From Citrobacter amalonaticus (GTDB lineage: Bacteria; Pseudomonadota; Gammaproteobacteria; Enterobacterales; Enterobacteriaceae): a stretch of DNA of 64,000 nucleotides. Position 1 is the stretch's first letter; each line of letters begins with the position of its first letter. The stretch spans positions 3,596,001-3,660,000 of the forward strand of contig NZ_AP024585.1 in assembly GCF_018323885.1 (NCBI RefSeq), read 5' to 3'. Positions 1 through 10,677 of the stretch are shown piece by piece. Both the position numbers and the translations under genes were made by a program. Below the pieces are notes generated by a model. It was not told the origin of the DNA. It saw nothing but the letters and a program-made list of their open reading frames with translations, and did not search any database.

Positions 1-2
1 AA

Positions 3-455
3 ACAGAAAGCTTTGAAGTGATTATAATGAGTGCGCTGCCCGGAATGGGTAAGGATCGCTATATCAGCGAACACTGTCCCGGCATACCGGTAGTAAGTCT
101 TGATGATATCCGCCGTCGCCTTGGTGTTAGCCCGGAAGACAGGTCGGCAACCGGTCGCGTCGTCCAGCAGGCAAAAGAAGATGCACGGGCTTTGCTGCGA
201 CAAAAAACGGCTTTTGTCTGGAATGCGACCAATATTACCCGACAGCTACGAAGCCAGCTCATCGACCTTTTTACTGCCTACGGTGCACGGGTAAAAATTG
301 TCTACATTGAAGTTCCATGGGCGCAATGGAAGCAGCAAAATGCAAACCGCCAATATGCGGTTCCGGACGCGGTTATAATGAGAATGGCGTCAAAGCTGGA
401 AGTACCTCAGTCTGATGAAGCGCACTGCGTGGAATATCAGGTGAGAGATGAGTGA
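3..455 (+). CDS. P-loop kinase/ATPase, C-terminal part, cut by left edge
   Basis: The frame is open from the first bases, so the true start lies outside the window; the GTG at 18 falls inside a strand-loop lead-in and is probably not the start. The visible 150 codons begin with a Walker A-like loop ([10 protein letters not shown], with Asp where Ser/Thr is usual), then an LDDIRR segment and an R/Q-rich helical tail, as in small polynucleotide-kinase-like (AAA_33) ATPases. Such domains are often fused behind an HD or RNA-repair domain, which would lie to the left. The substrate is unknown. It converges on luxS, and the luxS terminator hairpin follows directly. Confidence 0.6.
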   Translation, partial: TESFEVIIMSALPGMGKDRYISEHCPGIPVVSLDDIRRRLGVSPEDRSATGRVVQQAKEDARALLRQKTAFVWNATNITRQLRSQLIDLFTAYGARVKIVYIEVPWAQWKQQNANRQYAVPDAVIMRMASKLEVPQSDEAHCVEYQVRDE

Positions 456-460
456 ACAAA

Positions 461-484
461 CCGGACAGAGCCACCTCTGTCCGG
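461..484 (-). terminator. luxS terminator hairpin
   Basis: A perfect 10-base-pair stem (CCGGACAGAG / CTCTGTCCGG) with a four-base loop lies just beyond the luxS stop. Read on the minus strand it is followed by TTTGTT, which fits intrinsic termination of luxS. No T-run follows on the plus strand. Confidence 0.75.
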
Positions 485-496
485 CTACAGCACTAA

Positions 497-1012
497 CTAG
501 ATATGCAGTTCCTGCAACTTCTCTTTTGGCAGCGCCAGCTCTTCATTGCTGTTGACGCGAACGTCGCGCTCCAGAATATGACGCGCGATATCCTGTGCTT
601 CACTCAGGGAATGCATCTGATATGTACCGCACTGGTAGACGTTCAGTTCCGGGATCTGATTCTGATCCTGAACTTTCAGCACGTCGGCCATCGCCGCTTT
701 CCATGCATCTGCCACGCGCTGCTCATCCGGCGTACCTATCAGGCTCATATAGAAACCGGTACGGCAACCCATCGGGGAGATATCGATAATCTCGACGCCG
801 TTACCGTTGAGGTGATTACGCATAAAGCCTGCGAACAGATGCTCCAGCGTGTGAATCCCTTTCTCCGGCATCACCTCTTTATTTGGAATGCAGAAACGCA
901 GATCAAACACGGTGATGGCGTCACCGTGTGGAGTGTTCATCGTTTTCGCCACACGGACTGCAGGTGCTTCCATCCGGGTATGATCGACAGTGAAGCTATC
1001 TAACAACGGCAT
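497..1012 (-). CDS. luxS: S-ribosylhomocysteine lyase LuxS
   Basis: LuxS cleaves S-ribosylhomocysteine to homocysteine and DPD, the precursor of autoinducer-2, in the cytoplasmic activated-methyl cycle. The 171 residues are full length. The HTLEH motif gives His54, Glu57 and His58, and Cys128 (YQCGTY) completes the iron/zinc site; Cys83 (MGCRTG) is the catalytic cysteine. It is transcribed alone. Its promoter side faces the sRNA gene micA on the other strand, so the luxS 5' leader and MicA can be antisense to each other, as known in E. coli. Confidence 0.97.
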   Translation of the reverse strand: MPLLDSFTVDHTRMEAPAVRVAKTMNTPHGDAITVFDLRFCIPNKEVMPEKGIHTLEHLFAGFMRNHLNGNGVEIIDISPMGCRTGFYMSLIGTPDEQRVADAWKAAMADVLKVQDQNQIPELNVYQCGTYQMHSLSEAQDIARHILERDVRVNSNEELALPKEKLQELHI

Positions 1013-1045
1013 TTAGCCACCTCCGATAATTTTTTATAAATAAAC

Positions 1046-1073
1046 TGAACTCTTTGTTCCGGTGCGAGTCTGA
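1046..1073 (+). promoter_or_regulatory. sigma-E promoter of micA
   Basis: TGAACTC (1046-1052) and TCTGA (1069-1073) are 16 bases apart and end six bases before the expected MicA 5' G at 1080. This matches the sigma-E pattern (GGAACTT / TCTGA) known to drive micA in E. coli and Salmonella. Confidence 0.7.
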
Positions 1074-1079
1074 GTATAT

Positions 1080-1152
1080 GAAAGACGCGCATTTGTTATC
1101 ATCATCCCTGTTTTCAGAGATGAAATTTTGGCCACTCCCGAGTGGCCTTTTT
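1080..1152 (+). ncRNA. micA: MicA small regulatory RNA
   Basis: This is the envelope-stress sRNA that pairs with ompA and other porin mRNAs through its 5' end with Hfq. The 5' segment GAAAGACGCGCATTTGTTAT and the terminator stem GGCCACTC/GAGTGGCC followed by five T residues match E. coli MicA as I remember it, at the same place between luxS and gshA and on the opposite strand. The internal hairpin differs: CCCTG TTTTC AGAG here against a GAATTC-type loop in E. coli. Confidence 0.93.
1130..1152 (+). terminator. MicA Rho-independent terminator
   Basis: An eight-base stem, GGCCACTC paired with GAGTGGCC, encloses a CC loop and is followed by TTTTT. The same stem lies just beyond the gshA stop but lacks a T-run on that strand. 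Confidence 0.85.
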
Positions 1153-1160
1153 CTTTTCTG

Positions 1161-2747
<1,587 letters not shown>

Positions 2748-2798
2748 TTAATTAGCATAATTGTAGTGGTTAACCTAAAGGCTAATCCCCAGGCACAA

Positions 2799-3227
2799 TT
2801 AGTGCCACCAGGTAATGCCCTGAACGGTAGCAGCTGCGACAACAATATAGCGCAGCGCTTTGCCAAGGCATAAAAAAAAGAGCACCGGCCCCCACGAGAG
2901 GCGCATCCATCCCGCTAACAGGCACAGTAAATCACCCACAACCGGCATCCAGCTTAATAATAGTGTGACCGCGCCATAGCGTTTAAGCCAGCCTGTGGCT
3001 TTCTCCTGCCAGCGCGATGTCTTGCGCAGCGGGAAGAAACGCCCAAGGATAACGTTAGTTAACCCTCCAAGGCTATTACCCATTGTTGCTGTTAAAACTA
3101 AGACCCAGGGATGACTGAGTCCGGCCAGTAACATGGCAATCAGAACGACTTCCGAGTTGCCGGGCAACAGCGTAGCGCTGAGGAAACTGCTGGCGAACAA
3201 TGAAAGGAGCGACAGTCCGTCACTCAC
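2799..3227 (-). CDS. yqaA: Inner-membrane protein YqaA (VTT/DedA-like)
   Basis: A small integral membrane protein of 142 residues with about four hydrophobic segments and the conserved LLPGNSEVVL and GNSLGGLTN stretches of the VTT (SNARE-associated/DedA-like) group. Its molecular role is not established; the family is linked to membrane homeostasis and lipid scrambling. The start is GTG, and its four bases GTGA overlap the stop of yqaB (3224-3227), so the two are probably translationally coupled. Confidence 0.9.
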   Translation of the reverse strand: MSDGLSLLSLFASSFLSATLLPGNSEVVLIAMLLAGLSHPWVLVLTATMGNSLGGLTNVILGRFFPLRKTSRWQEKATGWLKRYGAVTLLLSWMPVVGDLLCLLAGWMRLSWGPVLFFLCLGKALRYIVVAAATVQGITWWH

Positions 3228-3790
3228 AGGAGTCGAACGTCCACAGCATCCATTCCGGCGGCGCGTGCTGCCTGGATACCAAAGTCCGCATCTTCAAATA
3301 CCACGCACTGCGCCGGAGGCACGCCCATACGCTCCGCACAAAGCAGGAAAGTATCTGGCGCGGGTTTATGGTGCTGGACATGATCGGCAGCAACGACGGC
3401 ATCAAAATAGCGACGCAGCCCCAGATGAGCCAGCAGCGCTTCCGCTACTGCGCTTTCACTGCCGGTTCCGACGGACATCGGGCGACGACCATGCCACGCT
3501 TTTACCACCTCAACCAGCGGCAACGGCTCGACGCTGTCGAGGAGCATGATTTTTACCGCGTCGGTTTTTTCACGGGCTAACGCGTGAGGATCGAGATCCG
3601 CATGATTCAACTCAATAATGGACTGAGCAATACGCCATGTGGCTGAGCCGTTAAGGGCAATCATCGCCTGAAGATCAAAATGCATACCGTAACGACCTAA
3701 TACTTCAACCCACGCCTTACGGTGCGTCGGTTCAGTATCCAGAAGGGTACCATCCATATCGAAAATCAGACCCGCATAACGTTCGTACAT
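3224..3790 (-). CDS. yqaB: Fructose-1-phosphate phosphatase YqaB (HAD)
   Basis: A HAD-superfamily sugar phosphatase of 188 residues. Motif I is FDMDGTLLD with nucleophile Asp11 and acid/base Asp13; a cap follows, then the motif II region SVGTGSE and the motif IV pair VFEDADFG near residue 167. The E. coli homologue dephosphorylates fructose 1-phosphate and 6-phosphogluconate in vitro, which I transfer by similarity. It forms a two-gene unit with yqaA through a four-base stop/start overlap. Confidence 0.92.
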   Translation of the reverse strand: MYERYAGLIFDMDGTLLDTEPTHRKAWVEVLGRYGMHFDLQAMIALNGSATWRIAQSIIELNHADLDPHALAREKTDAVKIMLLDSVEPLPLVEVVKAWHGRRPMSVGTGSESAVAEALLAHLGLRRYFDAVVAADHVQHHKPAPDTFLLCAERMGVPPAQCVVFEDADFGIQAARAAGMDAVDVRLL

Positions 3791-3910
3791 AGCGCTCTCA
3801 CCGGCAAGTAAACAGACGTTACTTTATCGTAATTGCTGGATTTTGTCGCTGACGACGATGCTGAGGATTGTTCAGGAGATGAATGCAAAGGAGTAAGGAA
3901 AAGAAAAAAA

Positions 3911-4042
3911 TGGTGCATCCGGGAAGATGACTCGGCGAAGCCTCGCCCTTCGGGCCGTTGCTGGCGCAACGCTATCCCCCCTGGTACTCGCGATACTCTC
4001 GCAGACCATGAAACAACAAACTCGCTGTTATCCGGGAGAAGA
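3911..4042 (-). repeat. 132-bp spacer repeat, copy A, with tRNA-Arg 3'-end copy
   Basis: This segment is nearly identical to 4181-4312 and has the same length, 132 bases. Each copy begins (plus strand) with about 18 bases matching the 3' end of the neighbouring tRNA-Arg genes, continues with the GGCGAAGCCTCGCC hairpin-forming block and runs directly into a complete tRNA-Arg. Including the tRNA the duplication is 209 bases. A run of seven A (TTTTTTT on the minus strand) at 3904-3910 follows copy A and may end the operon transcript. Confidence 0.85.
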
Positions 4043-4119
4043 TGGTGCATCCGGGAGGATTCGAACCTCCGACCGCTCGGTTCGTAGCCGAGTACTCTAT
4101 CCAGCTGAGCTACGGATGC
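4043..4119 (-). tRNA. argQ: tRNA-Arg(ACG), fourth copy in operon
   Basis: A 77-base tRNA including an encoded CCA. The acceptor GCATCCG pairs with CGGATGC; the anticodon stem-loop CTCGGCTACGAACCGAG gives ACG (inosine-modified in the family), and the T-arm carries GGTTCGAATCC. The sequence is identical to the three other tRNA-Arg copies. Symbols follow the E. coli serV-argVYZQ transcription order. Confidence 0.97.
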
Positions 4120-4180
4120 ATCGGGAAACTTATTTTACTGCTGATACTGATACTGCACAAAAGCGGTATCAAATAAGAGA

Positions 4181-4312
4181 TGGTACATCCGGGAGGATGT
4201 ACTCGGCGAAGCCTCGCCCTTCGGGCTGTTGCTGGCGCAACGTTATCCCCCTGGTGCTTACGATGCTCTCGCAGACCATGAAACAACAAACTCGCTGTTA
4301 TCCGGGAGAAGA
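4181..4312 (-). repeat. 132-bp spacer repeat, copy B, with tRNA-Arg 3'-end copy
   Basis: Second copy of the repeat at 3911-4042, with scattered substitutions (for example TGGTACATCC instead of TGGTGCATCC at the tRNA-like end). It fills most of the 193-base spacer between the third and fourth tRNA-Arg genes. The other spacers in the operon are only about 61-62 bases and resemble each other but lack this block. Confidence 0.85.
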
Positions 4313-4389
4313 TGGTGCATCCGGGAGGATTCGAACCTCCGACCGCTCGGTTCGTAGCCGAGTACTCTATCCAGCTGAGCTACGGATGC
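4313..4389 (-). tRNA. argZ: tRNA-Arg(ACG), third copy in operon
   Basis: Identical in sequence to the other three tRNA-Arg(ACG) genes, 77 bases with encoded CCA. It is separated from the next upstream copy by a short AT-rich spacer and from the downstream copy by the long repeated spacer. Confidence 0.97.
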
Positions 4390-4450
4390 ATCGGAAAACT
4401 TATTTTACTGCCGATATTGATACTGCACAAAAGCGGTATCAAGTAAGAGA

Positions 4451-4527
4451 TGGTGCATCCGGGAGGATTCGAACCTCCGACCGCTCGGTTCGTAGCCGAG
4501 TACTCTATCCAGCTGAGCTACGGATGC
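4451..4527 (-). tRNA. argY: tRNA-Arg(ACG), second copy in operon
   Basis: Identical in sequence to the other tRNA-Arg(ACG) genes, 77 bases with encoded CCA, and flanked on both sides by related short spacers containing GATACNGC/GGTATC-like processing-site sequences. Confidence 0.97.
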
Positions 4528-4589
4528 ATCGGGAAACTTACTTTACTGCAGATTTTGATACCGCTACTAAAGCCGTATCAAGTAAGAGA

Positions 4590-4666
4590 TGGTGCATCCG
4601 GGAGGATTCGAACCTCCGACCGCTCGGTTCGTAGCCGAGTACTCTATCCAGCTGAGCTACGGATGC
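4590..4666 (-). tRNA. argV: tRNA-Arg(ACG), first copy in operon
   Basis: Identical in sequence to the other tRNA-Arg(ACG) genes, 77 bases with encoded CCA. It follows serV after only three bases, so the two must be released from a common precursor by processing. Confidence 0.97.
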
Positions 4667-4669
4667 AAA

Positions 4670-4762
4670 TGGCGGTGAGGCGGGGATTCGAACCCCGGAT
4701 GCAGCTTTTGACCGCATACTCCCTTAGCAGGGGAGCGCCTTCAGCCTCTCGGCCACCTCACC
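4670..4762 (-). tRNA. serV: tRNA-Ser(GCU)
   Basis: A 93-base class II tRNA with encoded CCA, acceptor GGTGAGG, anticodon GCU in CTCCCCTGCTAAGGGAG, a long variable arm and T-arm GGTTCGAATCC. It is the promoter-proximal gene of the serV-argVYZQ operon. Confidence 0.97.
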
Positions 4763-4823
4763 ACACGCCTCTTACGAGTGCTTCGAAGAACTTGTTTCTG
4801 CTCATCGTCGCTGCGTGGCGCAC

Positions 4824-4851
4824 ATATTACTTTCTGGGACTTATAAGTCAA
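4824..4851 (-). promoter_or_regulatory. tRNA operon promoter
   Basis: On the minus strand TTGACT (4846-4851) and TAATAT (4824-4829) lie 16 bases apart, followed by a GC-rich GTGCGCC discriminator typical of stringently controlled stable-RNA promoters. It sits about 60 bases upstream of serV. The rest of the 334-base gap 4763-5096 shows no gene. Confidence 0.7.
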
Positions 4852-5063
4852 ACAATTTTTCCTGAGCTTTTATCGTTTGCACACTTCACGTTCAATTAGT
4901 CTGCAAAAACGGCAAAAAGAGTGTTTTATCAACAGATAAATTGGACTCTGGGCAACGGACTACCTCAATGGAAAAGACATACGGATGCAGTAGCGCCAGG
5001 CGAAACTGGAAAAAGAGTCACAGAAAAACGAAACAGAGTGGGATATTGCGACGATGTCAGGTT

Positions 5064-5089
5064 GCGCCTCACCCGGTCAGGTGAGACGC
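5064..5089 (-). terminator. Candidate csrA terminator
   Basis: GCGTCTCACC and GGTGAGGCGC form a long stem just beyond the csrA stop on the minus strand. No clear T-run follows, so it may be an mRNA-stabilising end or a weak terminator. Confidence 0.45.
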
Positions 5090-5096
5090 GGAAACC

Positions 5097-5282
5097 TTAG
5101 TAACTGGACTGCTGGGATTTTTCAGCCTGGATACGCTGGTAGATCTCTTCACGATGGACAGATACTTCTTTCGGGGCGTTTACGCCGATGCGTACCTGGT
5201 TGCCCTTCACCCCTAAAACTGTCACGGTGACCTCATCTCCAATCATGAGGGTCTCACCAACTCGACGAGTCAGAATCAGCAT
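5097..5282 (-). CDS. csrA: Carbon storage regulator CsrA
   Basis: A 61-residue RNA-binding homodimer that recognises GGA-containing hairpins, represses glycogen, biofilm and stationary-phase genes, and is titrated by CsrB/CsrC RNAs. The N-terminal [10 protein letters not shown] strand and the VHREEIYQ segment around Arg44 are the known RNA-contact regions. It lies between alaS and the serV operon as in E. coli. The 240-base gap upstream (5283-5522) should carry its several promoters; I could not assign them. Confidence 0.97.
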
Positions 5283-5478
5283 TCTTTGCTCCTTGAAAGA
5301 TTAAAAGAGTCGGGTCTCTCTGTATCCCGGCATTATCCATCATATAACGCCAAAAAGTAAGCGATGACAAACACATTACATGTAAGCAGTCACGGCATCA
5401 CATTCTGTTAAACCTAAGTTTAGCCGATATACACAACTTCAACCTGACTTTATCGTTGTCGACAACGTTGATGCAAAC

Positions 5479-5501
5479 GCCGCGGAATGCTTATCCGCGG
5501 C
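5479..5501 (-). terminator. Candidate alaS terminator
   Basis: A perfect eight-base stem, GCCGCGGA/TCCGCGGC, with a seven-base loop lies 22 bases past the alaS stop on the minus strand and is followed by GTTTGC. The stem is strong but the T-run is poor. Confidence 0.5.
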
Positions 5502-5522
5502 ATCGGCTAACGCTTATAGTTA

Positions 5523-8150
5523 TTACAATTTTGCGCTGACCCAGGCTTGCACACTGGCTAACGCCGCAGGCAGAGCAGAAGCATCCGTACCACCGGCTTG
5601 CGCCATGTCCGGACGACCACCACCCTTACCGCCCACCTGCTGAGCGACCATACCTACCAGTTCCCCTGCTTTGACACGGTCGGTCACGTCCTTAGACACA
5701 CCAGCAATCAGAGAAACCTTACCTTCCGCTGCCGTTGCCAGCACGATAATTGTCGACCCCAGTTGATTTTTCAGATCATCAACCATGGTGCGCAACATTT
5801 TCGGCTCAACACCCGCAAGCTCACTCACCAACAGCTTAACGCCATTGATATCAACCGCTTTGCTGGAAAGATTCGCACTTTCCTGCGCCGCAGCATGTTC
5901 TTTCAACTGCTGAAGCTCTTTCTCAAGCTGACGAGTACGTTCCAGTACTGAACGCACTTTGTCGCCCAGATTCTGGCTATCGCCCTTCAACAGATGTGCA
6001 ATATCGGCTAAGCGATCGCTTTCTGCATGCACAGTCGCAATGGCACCCTCACCGGTTACCGCTTCAATGCGACGAACCCCGGCGGCGGTTCCGGACTCAG
6101 AGACAATACGGAACAGGCCGATGTCACCGGTACGGCTGGCGTGCGTCCCGCCGCACAGTTCGGTAGAGAAATCACCCATGCTCAGCACGCGAACGCGTTC
6201 GTCATATTTCTCGCCGAACAGCGCCATTGCGCCTTTTGCTTTCGCCGCTTCCAGATCCATCACGTGGGTTTCAACCGGCAGGTTACGACGAATCTGCGCG
6301 TTCACCAGATCTTCAACCGCCCGGATTTCCGCCGGCTTCATTGCTTCATTATGCGAGAAATCGAAGCGCAGCATTTTGTCGTTAACCAGCGACCCTTTCT
6401 GCGCCACGTGCTTGCCCAGAATCTGGCGCAACGCCGCGTGCATCAGGTGCGTTGCGGAGTGATTCAGACGAATACGCGCACGACGCGCCTCATCCACATC
6501 AGCCTGGACCGCATCGCCCACTTTCAGAGAGCCCGCAGACAGCTTGCCGAGGTGACCAATCGCCTGACCATATTTTTGCGTATCGCTTACGACAAACGCA
6601 AAGCCCGCGCCTTTCAGTTCACCTTTATCGCCGACCTGACCACCGGATTCCGCATAGAATGGGGTCTGATCCAGTACGACAACGGCTTCCTGACCGACAC
6701 TGATCGCATCAACCGCTTTACCATCAACAAACAGCGCGGTCACTTTACCGTTCAGTTCCAGATGGTCGTAGCCTTTAAATTCAGAGGCGCTATCCACGCG
6801 AATCATCGCGTTATAGTCCGCACCGAAACCGCTGGCTTCACGCGCACGACGGCGCTGCTCTTCCATGGCGGCTTCAAAACCGGCTTCATCCACTTTGATG
6901 TTGCGCTCACGGCAAACGTCAGCCGTCAGATCAACCGGGAAACCGTAGGTATCGTACAGACGGAATGCTGTTTCGCCGTCCAGCGTATCGCCGGACAGTT
7001 TCGCCAGTTCTTCGTCCAGCAGCGCCAGGCCACGCTCGAGCGTACGGGCAAACTGCTCTTCTTCGGTTTTCAGAACTTGCTCAACCTGAGCCTGCTGACG
7101 CTTCAGTTCTTCGCCCGCCGATCCCATGACGTCAATCAGTGGACCCACCAGTTTATAGAAGAAGGTCTCTTTCGCGCCCAGCATGTTGCCATGACGTACC
7201 GCACGACGAATGATACGACGCAAAACATAGCCACGGTTTTCGTTCGACGGAACCACGCCGTCGGCAATCAGGAACGCACAGGAACGAATGTGATCCGCAA
7301 TCACGCGCAGTGACTTGTTGCTCAGATCGGTTGCACCGGTCACTTTCGCTACTGCTTCAATCAGCGTAAGGAACAGGTCAATTTCGTAGTTGGAGTTGAC
7401 GTGTTGCAGCACAGCCGCAATACGTTCCAGACCCATACCGGTATCCACGGAAGGCTTAGGCAGCGGCTCCATCGTACCGTCAGCCTGACGGTTGAACTGC
7501 ATAAAGACGATGTTCCAGATCTCAATGTAGCGATCGCCGTCCTCTTCCGGGCTTCCCGGAGGGCCGCCCCAGATGTGATCGCCATGATCGTAGAAAATTT
7601 CGGTGCACGGACCGCACGGACCGGTGTCGCCCATCTGCCAGAAGTTGTCGGACGCATAAGCCGCACCTTTGTTATCACCGATGCGGATAATACGCTCGCG
7701 AGGAATACCGACTTCTTTTTCCCAAATTTCATAGGCTTCATCGTCTGTTTCGTAGACGGTCACCCACAGACGCTCTTTCGGCAGGGCAAACCAGTTTTCA
7801 CCGGTCAGCAATTCCCATGCGTACTGGATTGCATCATGCTTGAAATAGTCGCCGAAGCTGAAGTTACCCAGCATTTCGAAGAAGGTATGGTGACGTGCAG
7901 TGTAACCAACGTTTTCCAGATCGTTGTGCTTACCACCCGCCCGCACGCAGCGTTGAGATGTGGTTGCGCGGGAATAATTACGCTTGTCGAGCCCAAGGAA
8001 AACGTCCTTGAACTGGTTCATCCCGGCGTTGGTAAACAACAAAGTGGGGTCATTGTTTGGAACCAGGGAGCTGCTGGCAACTACCTGATGTCCCTTACTA
8101 TGGAAAAAGTCGAGAAACGCCTGACGGATCTCAGCGGTGCTCTTGCTCAT
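5523..8150 (-). CDS. alaS: Alanyl-tRNA synthetase
   Basis: AlaRS charges tRNA-Ala by recognising the G3:U70 pair and hydrolyses mischarged Ser/Gly-tRNA-Ala. The 875 residues match the bacterial length. The N-terminal class II catalytic core contains [10 protein letters not shown] and the motif-2 region [12 protein letters not shown]. The editing domain has the zinc-binding HSATH and CGGTH motifs in the last third, and the C-Ala domain ends with the Gly-rich [16 protein letters not shown] segment. It is transcribed in the direction recX to alaS to csrA as in E. coli. Confidence 0.98.
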   Translation of the reverse strand: MSKSTAEIRQAFLDFFHSKGHQVVASSSLVPNNDPTLLFTNAGMNQFKDVFLGLDKRNYSRATTSQRCVRAGGKHNDLENVGYTARHHTFFEMLGNFSFGDYFKHDAIQYAWELLTGENWFALPKERLWVTVYETDDEAYEIWEKEVGIPRERIIRIGDNKGAAYASDNFWQMGDTGPCGPCTEIFYDHGDHIWGGPPGSPEEDGDRYIEIWNIVFMQFNRQADGTMEPLPKPSVDTGMGLERIAAVLQHVNSNYEIDLFLTLIEAVAKVTGATDLSNKSLRVIADHIRSCAFLIADGVVPSNENRGYVLRRIIRRAVRHGNMLGAKETFFYKLVGPLIDVMGSAGEELKRQQAQVEQVLKTEEEQFARTLERGLALLDEELAKLSGDTLDGETAFRLYDTYGFPVDLTADVCRERNIKVDEAGFEAAMEEQRRRAREASGFGADYNAMIRVDSASEFKGYDHLELNGKVTALFVDGKAVDAISVGQEAVVVLDQTPFYAESGGQVGDKGELKGAGFAFVVSDTQKYGQAIGHLGKLSAGSLKVGDAVQADVDEARRARIRLNHSATHLMHAALRQILGKHVAQKGSLVNDKMLRFDFSHNEAMKPAEIRAVEDLVNAQIRRNLPVETHVMDLEAAKAKGAMALFGEKYDERVRVLSMGDFSTELCGGTHASRTGDIGLFRIVSESGTAAGVRRIEAVTGEGAIATVHAESDRLADIAHLLKGDSQNLGDKVRSVLERTRQLEKELQQLKEHAAAQESANLSSKAVDINGVKLLVSELAGVEPKMLRTMVDDLKNQLGSTIIVLATAAEGKVSLIAGVSKDVTDRVKAGELVGMVAQQVGGKGGGRPDMAQAGGTDASALPAALASVQAWVSAKL

Positions 8151-8278
8151 AATTATCCTGAAATCTTGCTAACGAAAAATCATTACCAGCAACAACTCTT
8201 GATTGACTGGGCCGCCGGCAACTGAAAAGTGGGAATAAGATAAGTTTTCTTTACGGGGAAGTAAAATCCCGTATGCGC

Positions 8279-8779
8279 TCAATCGTCAAAATTTCGCCAT
8301 ATTTCCTGGATATCCTCCATCAGATATCCACGATAGAGCAAAAATCGCTGTATCTTAACCTTTTCTGAAAATGCGCCAGGCAGCGGTTCACCATATTTAC
8401 GACAGGCCTGATCGCGTGCGAGGACGCTCCAGTCAATCTCACATTCCCGCATTGCTTTTTCCGTCGATTCACGGGCAATGCCCTTTTGATTCAACTCCTG
8501 GCGAATGCGCGCCGGACCATAGCCTTTACGGCTGCGGCTGGCGATAAAGCGGGCGATAAACCGATCGTCATCGAGATACTGATGCTCGTAACACCAGGCA
8601 ATCACTCGTTCATAATCTTCCGCAGTCGCATCAATCTCTTCCGGTCCATTTTTCCCCATCACCGGGGCGGCAAGTTTACGTCGCAACTCTTGTTCGCTGT
8701 GGTCACGAACCGCGAGGATACGTATTGCGCGATCTAACAGCCGGGAATACGCGGGTCGGCGCGGTGTGGGTTCACTCAT
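8279..8779 (-). CDS. recX: Regulatory protein RecX
   Basis: RecX binds RecA filaments and blocks their extension and their ATPase and coprotease activities, which limits SOS. The 166 residues have the usual length and are mostly helical three-helix repeats, with [13 protein letters not shown] and [13 protein letters not shown] segments typical of the family. It lies downstream of recA after an intrinsic terminator; in E. coli it is expressed by readthrough of that terminator, and the arrangement here is the same. Confidence 0.95.
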   Translation of the reverse strand: MSEPTPRRPAYSRLLDRAIRILAVRDHSEQELRRKLAAPVMGKNGPEEIDATAEDYERVIAWCYEHQYLDDDRFIARFIASRSRKGYGPARIRQELNQKGIARESTEKAMRECEIDWSVLARDQACRKYGEPLPGAFSEKVKIQRFLLYRGYLMEDIQEIWRNFDD

Positions 8780-8802
8780 AACAACCTTCGAAATCAGAAA
8801 TG

Positions 8803-8830
8803 CAAAAAGGGCTGCATCAATGCAGCCCTT
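8803..8830 (-). terminator. recA terminator (recA-recX attenuator)
   Basis: An AAGGGCTGCAT/ATGCAGCCCTT stem followed on the minus strand by TTTTT lies between recA and recX. It ends most recA transcripts; the fraction reading through would express recX. Confidence 0.85.
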
Positions 8831-8848
8831 GAGTGTAATTCAACTTTT

Positions 8849-8879
8849 TGCCGGATGGCAGTGTTGCGTTATCCGGACG
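8849..8879. repeat. REP-like palindrome
   Basis: GCCGGATGGC and GTTATCCGGAC form the imperfect stem-loop of enterobacterial REP elements, here between the recA terminator and the recA stop. Confidence 0.65.
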
Positions 8880-8894
8880 GACGACACCTGACGA

Positions 8895-9959
<1,065 letters not shown>

Positions 9960-10018
9960 TTACTCCTGTCATGCCGGCTGAAACCGGATAGTGATTCTGT
10001 ACTGTTGTCGCAATTATA

Positions 10019-10034
10019 CTGTATAGTCATACAG
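10019..10034. promoter_or_regulatory. LexA operator of recA
   Basis: CTGT-N8-ACAG reads CTGTATGACTATACAG on the minus strand, inside the larger palindrome TACTG...CAGTA, 63 bases upstream of the recA start codon. It is an essentially consensus SOS box. Confidence 0.95.
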
Positions 10035-10036
10035 TA

Positions 10037-10534
10037 TCAAGTATTTTGTAGAAATTGTTGCCACAGGGTTTGCAGCGCATAAACCGTGGCTTGCCGACGC
10101 ACCGCCTCACGGTCGCCGTGAAAGCATTCCCGGCGGGTAATCCCTTCTCCGCGCGCGCTGGCGAAGGCAAACCAGACGGTGCCGACCGGTTTCTCTTCGC
10201 TGCCGCCATCCGGCCCGGCGATCCCGCTGATGGAAACCGCAAAATCGGCACGTGCCGCTTTCAGTGCGCCAATCGCCATCTCAACCACTACCGGTTCACT
10301 GACCGCGCCATGCTGCGCCAGCGTCTCTTCCCGCACGCCGATCATCTGCGATTTTGCTTCGTTACTGTAGGTGACAAAACCGCGCTCAAACCAGGCGGAG
10401 CTGCCAGCAATATCGGTAATGGCTTTCGCCACCCAACCGCCGGTGCAGGACTCTGCGGTAGTCACCGTCGCACCACGCGCTTTCAGCGCCAGCCCGACCT
10501 GTTCACTTAACTGCATCAGTTCACTGTCAGTCAT
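10037..10534 (-). CDS. pncC: Nicotinamide-nucleotide amidase PncC
   Basis: PncC (YgaD, a stand-alone CinA C-terminal domain) deamidates NMN to nicotinate mononucleotide in pyridine nucleotide salvage. The 165 residues contain the characteristic TAESCTGGWVAKAITDIAGSS near the N-terminus and the SISGIAGPDGGSEEKPVGTVW loop. The stop lies only three bases from the recA LexA operator, so recA promoter elements abut this gene, as in E. coli. Confidence 0.93.
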   Translation of the reverse strand: MTDSELMQLSEQVGLALKARGATVTTAESCTGGWVAKAITDIAGSSAWFERGFVTYSNEAKSQMIGVREETLAQHGAVSEPVVVEMAIGALKAARADFAVSISGIAGPDGGSEEKPVGTVWFAFASARGEGITRRECFHGDREAVRRQATVYALQTLWQQFLQNT

Positions 10535-10677
10535 ATCAGCCTCTGTCAGTTAAAAAATATGCCGGACAAGATAACACTTTCCCAACGGAGATGGGGATGA
10601 GGTAACAATTTTACGAGGGGGATTCCGAAAAAACGAGTGAGGCCCAGGGAAGCCGAAGCAACCCTGGGTAAAAACCA

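Noticed and set aside
3911..3929. TGGTGCATCCGGGA-type sequence as a fifth tRNA-Arg gene
   Set aside because: Only about 18 bases of the tRNA 3' end are present, with no anticodon or D-arm; the same applies at 4181.
3927..4899. Open frames of 235 and 149 codons across the tRNA cluster
   Set aside because: Their repeated peptide comes from the tRNA-Arg gene copies themselves; the stretch is a stable-RNA operon.
6027..7313. A 428-codon open frame antisense to alaS
   Set aside because: alaS is certain in this region, and the antisense product has no recognisable domain or ribosome-binding site.
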